Both the position numbers and the translations under genes were made by a program. Under the pieces are notes generated by a model. It searched no databases, had not been told where the DNA came from, and worked only from the letters and a program-made list of their open reading frames with translations. Positions 16,621 through 25,741 of a stretch of 64,000 nt of DNA are shown in pieces. Source of the DNA: Erwinia_E haradaeae_G. Lineage in GTDB: Bacteria; Pseudomonadota; Gammaproteobacteria; Enterobacterales; Enterobacteriaceae. The stretch covers positions 124,001 through 188,000 of the forward strand of contig NZ_LR217720.1 in NCBI RefSeq assembly GCF_900698955.1, given 5' to 3'. Every line of letters starts with the position of its first letter. The first letter of the stretch is position 1.

Positions 16621-18797
16621 ATGATACCGGAAAGTTAGTAGTATATCAGAAAAAAAGTTACTTTTATTGTGTTCCATTAGCAGAAGTTATCAGTCATCTG
16701 TATGCCAATGAGGCTATTTTGATAGAGTATCTTACCATATTTTTTTATCATTCACAATATTAAAGTGTTAAGAGAAACATATTTTTTTTATCTAAGAAGG
16801 TGGTAGACGTTGTGTAGATTTTCTTCTTATTGAAGATAGATCCTTCTTTTTGTATGCAGGGATTCATTTATTTTATATATGTAAAGAGTTGCACATATTA
16901 ATAAAGGATAGCATATTTATTACATAAACACATGAATATATTCTTGAATAAGACATTCGGTTAATATAATTAATATTAGTGGTGCATAAAGCACAGCATT
17001 TATTTTTTATTTGTGCGTCCAGAGAGTATACATCGTATTCCTGTGATGCTAGTAATATAGTTCTACGGGGTTAAAATGTTCATAGAGATAATGAGTAGAT
17101 GCGATTATCAGCTATTATATGTCTTTTGTTATGTATACATTTGTATTCGATATGTATCTCATGTTATTAAAAGTTGTTGGCTACAGCAGCACTCTATCTC
17201 TATTTTAGATATTATAATGAAAAATATCATTATTTATCACCATTAGTAGTATCTTCTATTTTCTAATAGAAATGTGATACTAGGGTATACAGGAAGCTCT
17301 GATGGGAGGGTGATAGTATATTTAATATTTACATTACTTTGTCGATATAGGTCCTTGGTTTAATGATTTTATACTTCTTTAAATATAGGATTCTTTTTAG
17401 AAAAATAACTATAAGTAAGTAGATTTATAAGATGACATGGTGAGAGTATATAATATTTTCTGTATGTTAATTGAGGATTATAATTATCCATTAAGGCCCA
17501 TTTCTGTAATAATATATAATTATTTAGCGTGCATATGAGTGCGTTGTGCGCTATATGGTGTCATATTTTGACACTATAGATACTTATAACTGTATATTTA
17601 TGTGTAGTTTTTAACTAAGCATTTCGAATGTATACTATATTTTTTAATGTTGTTTTTTGTGTTATGGATATACGTTTACCATCGGTAAAGTACATATATT
17701 GCATTAGCTATATAAGATTTTATCTCAGATTGTTGAATGCAGATCAGCATATATGAAATAATAACACTATACTATGGAGCTAGAGCATAATAGCTTAAAG
17801 AAGATTTTAGTAAAAAGATATTGAGTGAGTAGATACTAGTAAAATCTGATTTTAATGACTCATGTATAATATGATATTATTTACACTCTATCTTTTAGTA
17901 TGCAAGTACACGTATATAACGCATATGTGTAAAAGTGTATTGATGATTAGAATATATGTTGATATATACGTGAATCTATGCATCAATATGCATAGGTTTT
18001 ATAACAAGCGCATAAGATGTAGCATAACCATTTTTAGTAGGTGTTCAAAAGAAAACTTTGTATGATTCAAAAGAATTATGCAGAAATATTATGTCAGGTA
18101 ATATTAGCATGTTTGACTATGCGTATGCATTATTGATTAGCAGGTTTACTGGTTTTACTAGGTACAATAACTAATATAAGTTCTGATAACATGAGCTTAA
18201 GTGGATTTATTATTAACATAACAGATTACATCATATAGATTATATAGGTATGATGACTGCGTAAAAATATTTACGATCATCAGATAGAATCAGGATAGAG
18301 GTCTTGGAATAAGACATAGGGTATATATAAATAGATTATTTTCTGCGCATACCTAGAGGTTTCTTCATAGAAGACAATAAAAAGATATGTATATTATGAG
18401 AGATAGCGCTATTAAAGATATAAATGATAGTGTATCTATACATGATCTTTGTACGGATAATGCTAAGTAAAGATGCATTACGGCACTTTCACTCGATAAA
18501 CGGCATCGGGGTATATTTATATTTATAGGAGAAATAGCTTAAATGTATTCGGTATTTTGCTGAAAAAATAAAAAGTAAGTAATTTCATTTTTCATAGAAT
18601 AAAAATATAATATCTTATTAAGAAGATATTAAGAGTAATATATGTGGATGATTGGTTAGAGTTATGCATATATGTAAAATTTTTTTATTGTCTTTTCGGC
18701 TAAATGTTTTTGTTTTTTTAATGGAGAGATTTTAGTTCATATCAATGCATATCGCAGATTTTATCTCATCCTGAGATAAAGTCTGGCATAATTTTTG
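16621..18797. other. 2.2-kb gene-free stretch between sixA and engB
   Basis: No open frame of credible composition; the longest (17862-18065 +) encodes a low-complexity Ile/Tyr/Cys-rich string with no family resemblance. Three items are visible: a 10-bp hairpin at 17554-17578, a 14-bp hairpin at 18755-18785 next to engB, and one copy of a 20-bp imperfect repeat at 17286-17305 (other copy 20416-20435). In E. coli, polA and the Spot 42 RNA lie on this side of engB; I could not recognise either. Confidence 0.5.
18755..18785. terminator. 14-bp hairpin at the 3' end of engB
   Basis: CAGATTTTATCTCA and TGAGATAAAGTCTG pair over 14 positions with a single G-U wobble and a TCC loop. It begins 12 bases past the engB stop on the minus strand. 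On the plus strand it is followed after a short gap by ATTTTT, so it could terminate transcription in that direction, and serve as a 3'-end structure for engB in the other. Confidence 0.6.
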
Positions 18798-19406
18798 CTA
18801 TAGGTTAGGGGACTGATACCAAATATTTAATTGTTGCTGAAGTTTATCCACGCCTATTTTTTTTGTTGCAGAAAATAATTCAATTTTTATTTTTCCAGAT
18901 AAGACCGCGGTTTCTTTACGCACTTTATTTAGCTGTATTAAGTTGGAACTATAAGATAATTTATCTGATTTTGTAAGTAGAATTAATATTTCTATGTTGT
19001 TTTGTATTGCTAAGAGGATCATGTGCAGATCAATTTTTTTGAGTGGATGACGAATATCCATAAGAATCAATAATCCTCTTAAAGATTGGCGAGATTGGAG
19101 ATAATTTACAAAAAGACTATTCCATTGTACTTTTGTATTGTGTGAAGTTTTTGAATAGCCATAACCAGGGAGGTCAGTTAATCGATAACCTTCAGAGACT
19201 TGGAAGAGGTTTATGAACTTGGTGCTTCCTGGAGTTTTACTGGTACGCGCAAGATTTTTTTGATTTGTTAGTGCATTAAGAGCGCTAGATTTTCCAGAAT
19301 TCGAGCGCCCTATAAAAGCAACTTCAACGCCAGTGTCATCCGGTAGGCAGTGCATATTAGGCGCGCTAGTGATAAAGCGCGTTAAGTGATAATGCCAAAT
19401 AAACAT
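18798..19406 (-). CDS. engB: Ribosome biogenesis GTPase EngB (YihA/YsxC)
   Basis: EngB is an essential TrmE-Era-type GTPase needed for late large-subunit assembly. It has 202 residues (E. coli 210). The G1 motif GRSNSGKSS lies at 33-41, G2 is around TSKTPGSTKFIN, G3 is DLPGYGYS, G4 is TKSD, and G5 is near SATKKIG. The N-terminal region TSAPNMHCLPDDTGVEVAFIG matches the family. It is flanked on both sides by long empty spacers and so is apparently transcribed alone. Confidence 0.95.
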   Translation of the reverse strand: MFIWHYHLTRFITSAPNMHCLPDDTGVEVAFIGRSNSGKSSALNALTNQKNLARTSKTPGSTKFINLFQVSEGYRLTDLPGYGYSKTSHNTKVQWNSLFVNYLQSRQSLRGLLILMDIRHPLKKIDLHMILLAIQNNIEILILLTKSDKLSYSSNLIQLNKVRKETAVLSGKIKIELFSATKKIGVDKLQQQLNIWYQSPNL

Positions 19407-21008
19407 TAGATATCTTCCACATTAATAGAACAATATAATTACTATACTTAATTTTTCGAGTATATAAATGTATTGCATATCTATATTTTCTCATCATGCA
19501 TTAATATTTTATGGTAACTATACATTTGAGCAAACAAGAGCATGCGTGATGTAGATGCCATTAGTGCTGTAGTTTATTCCCAGTGTGGAGGCTTTTAGCT
19601 AGTAACAGAATATAGATCATATATATCTATCTATATATTTTTGTTAGGTAAGTGGATATTTTTCTGCGATCATTACACTATTTCTAATATATTAAATTAC
19701 CGCGTATTGAGGGCCGCCAGTCGTAGATAAAATCAAAATTTTACGTACAGAGTGTATGGTACTTATTTACATCAATATTCACTACTCATTCATACACCAT
19801 GTTATCATATATAGAGCTAGTACATATGGTTTATAAATATTTCTTGACTATAATTAGATACTGTTCTGGTGTTTTCACCTTTTGTACTAAGAAAATCATG
19901 CATTCTATATGAATTAAATTATACTATTCGGGATATATCCGATAACAATGGTTTAATTTATAATGTATAGTAGCGTGCTATAGATCATAAACAGAAATGC
20001 TTCTTATTTTTATTAATTTATGTAGTTGAAAATATCGATATGATATTACATTAATCGTGCCATTCGTCTATAGAAGATTTTAACCCCCACCTAAAGAAGA
20101 TTATTTAATGAATAGTGCATATATATCTACAGGAATCTACTATTTGGTATGGTAATTGCTACTTAAGGTATAGACAAAATGACTAGAGTAGACGCAAGAA
20201 AATAATTTTAGGTGTGTGATGATATTAGTTGATATTATCGCTATCTGATTGTTACTTATTAGTAGCGCATACATACGGCTATTGGCTTTGTATACCGCAA
20301 ATATTTGCACGATAACGTCTACAGGGGTGCATGTTATGTACCGAAAAGAATCTTTAGTGGAAACTGTATACAGTTTTATTGCATTCTGACATTTTCTGTT
20401 TTTTATTAGAAATAATATATAGGCAGCTCTGATGGTTACATATATAAAATAACCATTTGCGTACGAGATATGCTCAGATCTTTCTCGAGTTAGATACAGT
20501 AACGTATCTTAGGTTAAGCCTAAATTCAAAATATGATGCACCTATATTTTATGGGGATATAAATATGTAGATATAAAGCACATATATTATACATAATAAT
20601 TATTCTTATAGAGATCTATAAGATATTTTATGATGATGTAAGTGCTATCATGTGACACAAAATAGTTAATGATATTGTGAAAATTTATTGAGTAGCACAA
20701 GGAGATGCATTGCGTATGTTATGCACGATAGGTCTATCAGATATTATGGAGTTTTGTGTGAAAAATATCTTTTATGCAAAGAGAAGACTTTATTTTTGTG
20801 CATGCGTTGTGTTTCTCAGTGTTTTCAGAGGTTAGTAACCATATTGCAAAATAGGCAGTAATCGTGCGAGTATATGTTTTTTATTTTGAGCATTATAAGA
20901 GAGTATATTAAACGTCTCATGTTGACCTTTTGTTATAATAATCTTGTAGCCGCCCAGTATTTTACTGTTAGTGCAAGATACCTCTTCAATCAGTTATCTA
21001 TCGTTATA
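19407..21008. other. 1.6-kb gene-free stretch between engB and ribB
   Basis: No supported gene. It contains the second copy of an imperfect 20-bp repeat at 20416-20435 and a short TTAGG/CCTAA dyad near 20512. The promoter of engB should lie near 19407-19500. No gene remnant could be identified. Confidence 0.45.
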
Positions 21009-21677
21009 TCATGTTATTGAATGCTTCTTTGAGTCTATAGTGTGATGCCTTCGATATGTAACTAAATCTTGAATAGTCACCACCGGCATTTGATGTTGGC
21101 GGGCAAAGAAGATTACCTCAGGAGCTCTTGCCATAGAGCCGTCATCGTTAGTGAGTTCACATAATACTCCTGCTGGTTTGCAGCCAGCTAATGTCACTAA
21201 ATCAATCGTTGCTTCTGTATGTCCTAAGCGAGTTAATACTCCTCCTGCTTGAGCACGCAGAGGAAAAATATGCCCAGGACGATTTAAATCACTTGGTCTA
21301 GCATGATCAGAGATAGCAGCGCGAATAGTCGTGAGACGATCAGCAGCAGAAACACCAGTAGTAACCCCTTTCGCGGCTTCAATTGTAACAGTAAAACCTG
21401 TACCGTAAGCGCTAGTATTATTATGAACCATCATAGGGATTTCTAGTTGTTTGAGGCGTTTTTCATTCAGGCATAAACAAACAATACCGCTGCCGTACCG
21501 AATGCTTAGTGCCATTTGTTCTACAGTCATATTTTCTGCAGCAAAAACCATATCTCCTTCATTTTCACGATTTTCATCATCTAATATCATGATCCCACAC
21601 CCAGAACTTAGGGCATCAATGGCTCGGAGTACACGTTGTGCCGAGGTGCCTAATTTAGAAAATAGCGACTGATCCAT
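21009..21677 (-). CDS. ribB: 3,4-dihydroxy-2-butanone 4-phosphate synthase
   Basis: RibB converts ribulose 5-phosphate to the four-carbon precursor of riboflavin plus formate, with Mg2+. It has 222 residues (E. coli 217). The acidic loop DDENRENEGDMVFAAE, carrying metal and substrate ligands, lies near 33-48. GTGFTVTIEA, RPGHIFPLRAQAGGVLTR and the metal-binding GHTEATIDL follow, then CELTNDDGSMARAPE. The C-terminus ends at a TGA stop. A decayed FMN riboswitch lies about 100 bases upstream, so flavin feedback may be weakened or lost. Riboflavin supply is a common nutritional role of insect symbionts, but this single gene does not prove a complete pathway. Confidence 0.96.
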   Translation of the reverse strand: MDQSLFSKLGTSAQRVLRAIDALSSGCGIMILDDENRENEGDMVFAAENMTVEQMALSIRYGSGIVCLCLNEKRLKQLEIPMMVHNNTSAYGTGFTVTIEAAKGVTTGVSAADRLTTIRAAISDHARPSDLNRPGHIFPLRAQAGGVLTRLGHTEATIDLVTLAGCKPAGVLCELTNDDGSMARAPEVIFFARQHQMPVVTIQDLVTYRRHHTIDSKKHSIT

Positions 21678-21784
21678 ATTGTAGATAAACCTTTATAAAT
21701 ATTTGGATTACTGGAATCAGGGCGCGCGTAAGAGTAGTATATGGTAATAAGCAATATCGTTTTTGTATTTCTTCACAAAAATCG

Positions 21785-21940
21785 TTTATTGTCTCCTATG
21801 TACATATTTTATTATTCGCCCTGCAATGATACCGGATCTACTATTCTATAAATCGAATTTAAAAGTACTTACGGGCTATAGGAATATAATAATGCATGAT
21901 TTTATGCGCGGTTATATTTTCATAAAATCAGATTATTTAT
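21785..21940 (-). promoter_or_regulatory. Eroded FMN riboswitch (RFN element) in the ribB leader
   Basis: On the minus strand, upstream of ribB, blocks appear in the order of the E. coli ribB RFN element: GAAAATATAACCGCGC then ATAAAATCA (for GAAATTCCCCACCGGCGG then TAAATCA), AGCCCGTAAG (for AGCCCGCGAG), TAGATCCGGTATCATT (for CAGATCCGGTGTAATT), a GGGCGAA block, and TAGGAGACAATAAACGA (for TGGGAGAGAGTAACGA). Spacing is nearly conserved. Many invariant G and C positions are changed, including the first GGGCGGGG block, so base pairing and FMN binding are probably lost or weak. The leader between it and the ATG also keeps CGCCCTGATTC. The E. coli comparison is from memory, so exact alignment needs a covariance model. 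Confidence 0.72.
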
Positions 21941-22687
21941 CATAGATTTTAAATAAGTAACATAAACATTCACAATAGTTAGTATTAAATAGTCATGTTT
22001 ACTATCATCAGTTAATAGCTCGGTGTGAGACATATTATTGTTATGATATAGTAGTGATTACAGCGTGTATTATAATATCTTTGTATTTTGTGATCTCCGT
22101 CTGCGGCCCTACTTCATAATAGATTGAAGGAAGAAAGCAATCAGTCTCATGAATGAATAGTGTGGCATAACATATCGAAAAGAGTCAAATATATGTTTTT
22201 TGAGTATAGTGTGATAATTATGCATCATATGTATTTTTTCCATTAGACATATCTGTGAATAGAAAGTAAACTATCTGATGTATATACCTTATCACAAAGT
22301 ACCACAGAAAAATTCTGTCATGGGTGTGATCATTTTACATCATTTGTCTTGAAACAAGAAGCCGTGTAAGTAATACTTTTGTAAAATAAGCATAATAGCT
22401 CTCTATATATCGAACTTTCTCATAGCAAATAGTCGTTAAAGTATTTATAGGTTTTTTGTGTGTCTATATAGGGATATATATTTAGTTATCCAGATAATTG
22501 GTAAGAGGGTGGAATTCCCTTTATTAATCACCACTACACATTTTATGGAAGAGTTACTAGTAGAGTAGTGGTGTGAGTGATTTTTGTATCCGCTAATGAC
22601 GTGACGATGTATGACATACAAAGATTTTTCTTTGAAAATAGTATAGAACAACTTGTTTTATGATATTTGATGCGAAAATTAGATGAC

Positions 22688-22716
22688 TTTACAAAAGTAG
22701 TAAAGATGTTTATAGT
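22688..22716 (+). promoter_or_regulatory. Sigma-70 promoter of tRNA-Ser
   Basis: TTTACA (22688-22693), a 17-base spacer and TATAGT (22711-22716) put the expected start of transcription a few bases before the mature tRNA 5' end at 22729. Each hexamer is close to consensus. Confidence 0.65.
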
Positions 22717-22728
22717 TAGTAAAAGTAT

Positions 22729-22816
22729 GGAGGAGTGGCCGAGTGGCTGAAGGCACCGGTCTTGAAAACCGGCGACGGGAAACTGTTCCAGAGTTCGAAT
22801 CTCTGCTCCTCCGCCA
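22729..22816 (+). tRNA. serT: tRNA-Ser (anticodon UGA)
   Basis: This 88-base sequence folds as a class II tRNA. The acceptor arms are GGAGGAG and CTCCTCC with discriminator G and an encoded CCA end. The D-arm region has GTGGCCGAGTGGCTGAAGGC. The anticodon stem-loop CCGGTCTTGAAAACCGG has TGA as anticodon. A long variable arm precedes the T-arm CAGAGTTCGAATCTCTG. It closely matches the enterobacterial serT product and reads UCN serine codons. It is monocistronic, with its own promoter and terminator. Confidence 0.97.
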
Positions 22817-22827
22817 AAGAAGAATCC

Positions 22828-22849
22828 CATAAAATGTTTTATGTTTTTT
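22828..22849 (+). terminator. Intrinsic terminator of tRNA-Ser
   Basis: CATAAA and TTTATG pair around ATGT and are followed directly by TTTTTT, starting 11 bases after the tRNA CCA end. The stem is short and AT-only but position and T-run are typical. Confidence 0.6.
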
Positions 22850-23034
22850 GGAGCGCTAATATTTATATTAGTGTCAGTTTTTTTATTTACGTAGTGTATT
22901 TAGAATAATACTAAAATATAGATGGATATAAATTTATACATGAGGGTGTGAAAATATGTTAGTGAATATATATTGATATATATACGATTTAATTTATATT
23001 ACCCGTGCATCACTTAGTATCAATTATAGCATAT

Positions 23035-23076
23035 TAACTGTATATTCAATACTTTTAACTGTATATTAAATACTTG
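23035..23076. repeat. Two tandem copies of a 21-bp unit
   Basis: Copy one (23035-23055) begins TAACTGTATATTCAATACTT, and copy two (23056-23076) begins TAACTGTATATTAAATACTT. They differ at two positions of 21. It lies just upstream of the orphan terminator and has no evident function. Confidence 0.75.
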
Positions 23077-23087
23077 CTTGTGATACG

Positions 23088-23118
23088 CATCCAATTGGAA
23101 TTGGATGGATTTTTTTTT
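23088..23118 (+). terminator. Orphan intrinsic terminator upstream of def
   Basis: CATCCAAT and ATTGGATG pair around TGGA, followed by GA and a run of nine T. This is the most classical rho-independent terminator I found in the window. No gene ends nearby on the plus strand: the tRNA 272 bases upstream has its own terminator. Confidence 0.8.
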
Positions 23119-23493
23119 CTATTTTATGTATGCCATTAAGTATTTATGAATAAGTGGTAGAATATAGTTTTAAATTATAGTACATAGTGGTATCTTTACT
23201 TTTTCTAGTGTAGAAAGTATTTTTATTATATTTTATCGGTATTTAGAGGTGTATCTAGAAAAGAATAGGTTGACTCTAACAAGAGGGGTTGTAGGGCTTT
23301 ATGCAAGCGCCTCAATATTGTGAATTTTGCATGTTGTATAAGTCGTAATGTGTACTATTTTGTACGATAACAGATTGCTGGTATTAATTTTTTATGTAAG
23401 TATTTTGCTAAAAAAGTTAATATGTTAAATATTTTTGGAGCGCGATTACACTGAATTGGTAATAATTTTTATTGACTTTATATCCGGAAATTT

Positions 23494-24003
23494 ATGTCTG
23501 TTTTAAAAGTTTTGAATTTTCCAGACGAGCGATTGCGTATTACCGCAAAACCTGTACAAAAGATAGATGGCGAAATTCACAGTATCATTAATGATATGCT
23601 GGATACTATGTATGCTGAAGACGGTATTGGGTTGGCGGCTACACAGGTGAATATTCATCAATGTATCATTGTGATCGATATTTCTGAACATCGTAATAAT
23701 AGTTTAGTTTTAATTAACCCACGAATTCTCCACAAAAGTGATGAAGTAGTAACAGAAGAAGGGTGTTTATCCATACCTCAGCAACGAGCCTTTGTTCATC
23801 GCGCTAATACAGTTAAAATTAGCGCTTTAGATAGATTTGGATGTAGCTATCTATTAGAGGCATACGGGCTGTTAGCCATTTGTATTCAGCATGAAATGGA
23901 TCATCTTATTGGTAAATTATTTATCGATTACCTTTCGTCTATGAAACGTCAACGTATTCGTCAGAAATTGATAAAACTGTATCGTAAGAAGAATCGAGAG
24001 TAA
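23494..24003 (+). CDS. def: Peptide deformylase
   Basis: A metalloenzyme that removes the formyl group from the N-terminus of new proteins. It has 169 residues, as in E. coli. The three family motifs are intact: GIGLAATQ at 44-51, EGCLSIP with the metal-binding C91, and QHEMDHL with H133, E134 and H137. It is the first gene of the def-fmt pair; fmt starts 25 bases downstream. The two enzymes carry out opposite steps of the formyl-methionine cycle. Confidence 0.97.
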   Translation: MSVLKVLNFPDERLRITAKPVQKIDGEIHSIINDMLDTMYAEDGIGLAATQVNIHQCIIVIDISEHRNNSLVLINPRILHKSDEVVTEEGCLSIPQQRAFVHRANTVKISALDRFGCSYLLEAYGLLAICIQHEMDHLIGKLFIDYLSSMKRQRIRQKLIKLYRKKNRE

Positions 24004-24028
24004 CGGAATTTATATAAAAGGTAAATAT

Positions 24029-24979
24029 TTGTCAAATGTATTAAAAATTATTTTTGCTGGTACTTCTGAGTTTGCAAGCTGTCATCTTAAAACCCTTCTT
24101 TGTTCTAGCCATCAAGTGGTGTCTGTTTTGACAAAACCTGATAAGCCATCTGGGAGAGGTCAGAAGCACACTCCAAGTCCTGTAAAAAAACTAGCTGCAG
24201 CATATCAGATACCGATACTACAACCAGAATCACTAGATGTTCAAAAACATTTGGATACTGTGGCTGCATTTAATGCTGATATTATCGTAGTTGTATCTTA
24301 CGGCCTGATATTACCTAAGGGGCTTTTAGAGATTCCCCCGATGGGTTGTATTAATGTGCACGCTTCGCTTTTACCTCGTTGGCGAGGGGCTGCACCTATT
24401 CAGAGAGCTATATTATCGGGCGATAGAGAGACTGGGGTAACTATTATACAGATGGATACAGGTTTAGATACAGGGTGTATTTTACATACACTTACATGTC
24501 CCATTTCCCTTACTGATACTAGCTCTACATTATATTCTAGATTATCTAATCTAGGCTCAGTGGGTTTATTGACGACTCTTACCAGGTTAGTAAAAAATGA
24601 AAGCTCTCAACGGACGCAAGATGAAAGAGAAGTGACATATGCAGATAAACTTAGTAAATTAGAAGCGCGACTTAATTGGTCATTGTCTGCTATGCAGTTA
24701 GAGAGGTGTATTCGTGCTTTTAATCCTTGGCCTGTCAGTTATTTTATTATTGATTCGCAATTTATCAAAGTATGGAAATCTTCTGTTCTGTTTTCTAATG
24801 TAACTGCAAAGGCCCCCGGGGAGATTATTAGAATAACACGTCATGGTATTCAGGTTAGTACTGCGGATGGTATTTTAAATCTTGAGACATTACAGCCTCC
24901 TGGCAAAAAGTCAATGACAGCACAGGAATTCTTGAATTCGCGTTATAAATTATTTGTGCCAGGCCGTTTTCTTATATAA
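24029..24979 (+). CDS. fmt: Methionyl-tRNA formyltransferase
   Basis: Transfers a formyl group from 10-formyl-THF to Met-tRNA(fMet). It has 316 residues (E. coli 315). The N-terminal Rossmann domain begins NVLKIIFAGTSEFA; the catalytic region shows INVHASLLPRWRGAAPIQR and TGLDTG; the C-terminal tRNA-binding domain ends with LETLQPPGKKSMTAQEFLNSR. The only start giving a normal N-terminus is the TTG at 24029, with AAAGG a few bases upstream, a rare start codon. rsmB, which follows in E. coli, is missing. Confidence 0.95.
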   Translation: MSNVLKIIFAGTSEFASCHLKTLLCSSHQVVSVLTKPDKPSGRGQKHTPSPVKKLAAAYQIPILQPESLDVQKHLDTVAAFNADIIVVVSYGLILPKGLLEIPPMGCINVHASLLPRWRGAAPIQRAILSGDRETGVTIIQMDTGLDTGCILHTLTCPISLTDTSSTLYSRLSNLGSVGLLTTLTRLVKNESSQRTQDEREVTYADKLSKLEARLNWSLSAMQLERCIRAFNPWPVSYFIIDSQFIKVWKSSVLFSNVTAKAPGEIIRITRHGIQVSTADGILNLETLQPPGKKSMTAQEFLNSRYKLFVPGRFLI

Positions 24980-25741
24980 TAGATGTAATATGAGTATATG
25001 ATAACAATACGAGAATTCCACTGCATGGGTCGTGTTATTTTAGGTTCGTCTTTGATAGACTATCCATCAGTTGTAAAACACATATAAGTTGGATCAAATC
25101 ATAATTTTTATGTGGCGCTAACCTTCACTATAAAACTATATTTGAGGTGGAGAGCAGCAGTGTGAATATTTCCGTATATTATACATGTTTTTTATTTACC
25201 TTAATATATTCCTATGATATTCAGAATGAAATGTAGTGATCCTTTATATCTTTGTATGCGTAGTTTTTCTACCTTATGAAGAGTGTCTTTACTAATATGA
25301 TTAATATAAGCACTCAAAACGGCTCGGTGCGTTATTTCTGACCCAATATTACACAGAGTAATATCTCTAGTTATGATGAAAATATATGTAGTGTAGTATA
25401 AGCACTGTAGGTGGTAGCATGAATGCCGTCAACTACATCATTCTTGCCCGCAAGAGACATAACACATGTGTATAGCATATTTTGGCTGCATGTTTTTTAT
25501 ATAGTCTTTTTAGGATAATGATGCTCTTTATTATAATAAGTTACATGAGAAATATATTTCTTAACGTAATAGATAAAATTCTCTTTAGAGAATCTCGAGT
25601 ATTGTTAGGAAATAGTTATCAAACTTGAGTGCAAAATTAATTAATTTTTTAATAGAGCCTTTTTGTAAATACAAAAATAGCGGCATTATTTCAAGGATGC
25701 AAAATATACGGTACATTATTTTTATGATTGAGTTCAATCCT
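24980..25741. other. Spacer between convergent fmt and lysP
   Basis: About 760 bases with no supported gene. The expected downstream neighbour rsmB could not be recognised in any frame. Confidence 0.45.

Larger units (their letters stand above)
21678..22728. other. Spacer between ribB and tRNA-Ser
   Basis: Contains the ribB leader with an eroded FMN riboswitch (21785-21940, -) and the tRNA-Ser promoter (22688-22716, +), both listed separately. The part between about 21950 and 22680 shows no gene or recognisable remnant. Confidence 0.5.
22817..23493. other. Spacer between tRNA-Ser and def
   Basis: Holds the tRNA terminator (22828-22849), a 21-bp tandem repeat (23035-23076) and a strong orphan terminator (23088-23118). 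No open frame. In E. coli dprA (smf) precedes def; no trace of it was recognised. Confidence 0.5.

Noticed and set aside
17862..18065. 67-codon plus-strand frame
   Set aside because: Low-complexity composition with no family resemblance and no binding site; chance frame.
22543..22830. 95-codon minus-strand frame over the tRNA
   Set aside because: The translated N-terminal part (GAEIRTLEQFPVAGFQDRCL type) is the well-known spurious reading of a tRNA-Ser complement; the tRNA itself explains the sequence.
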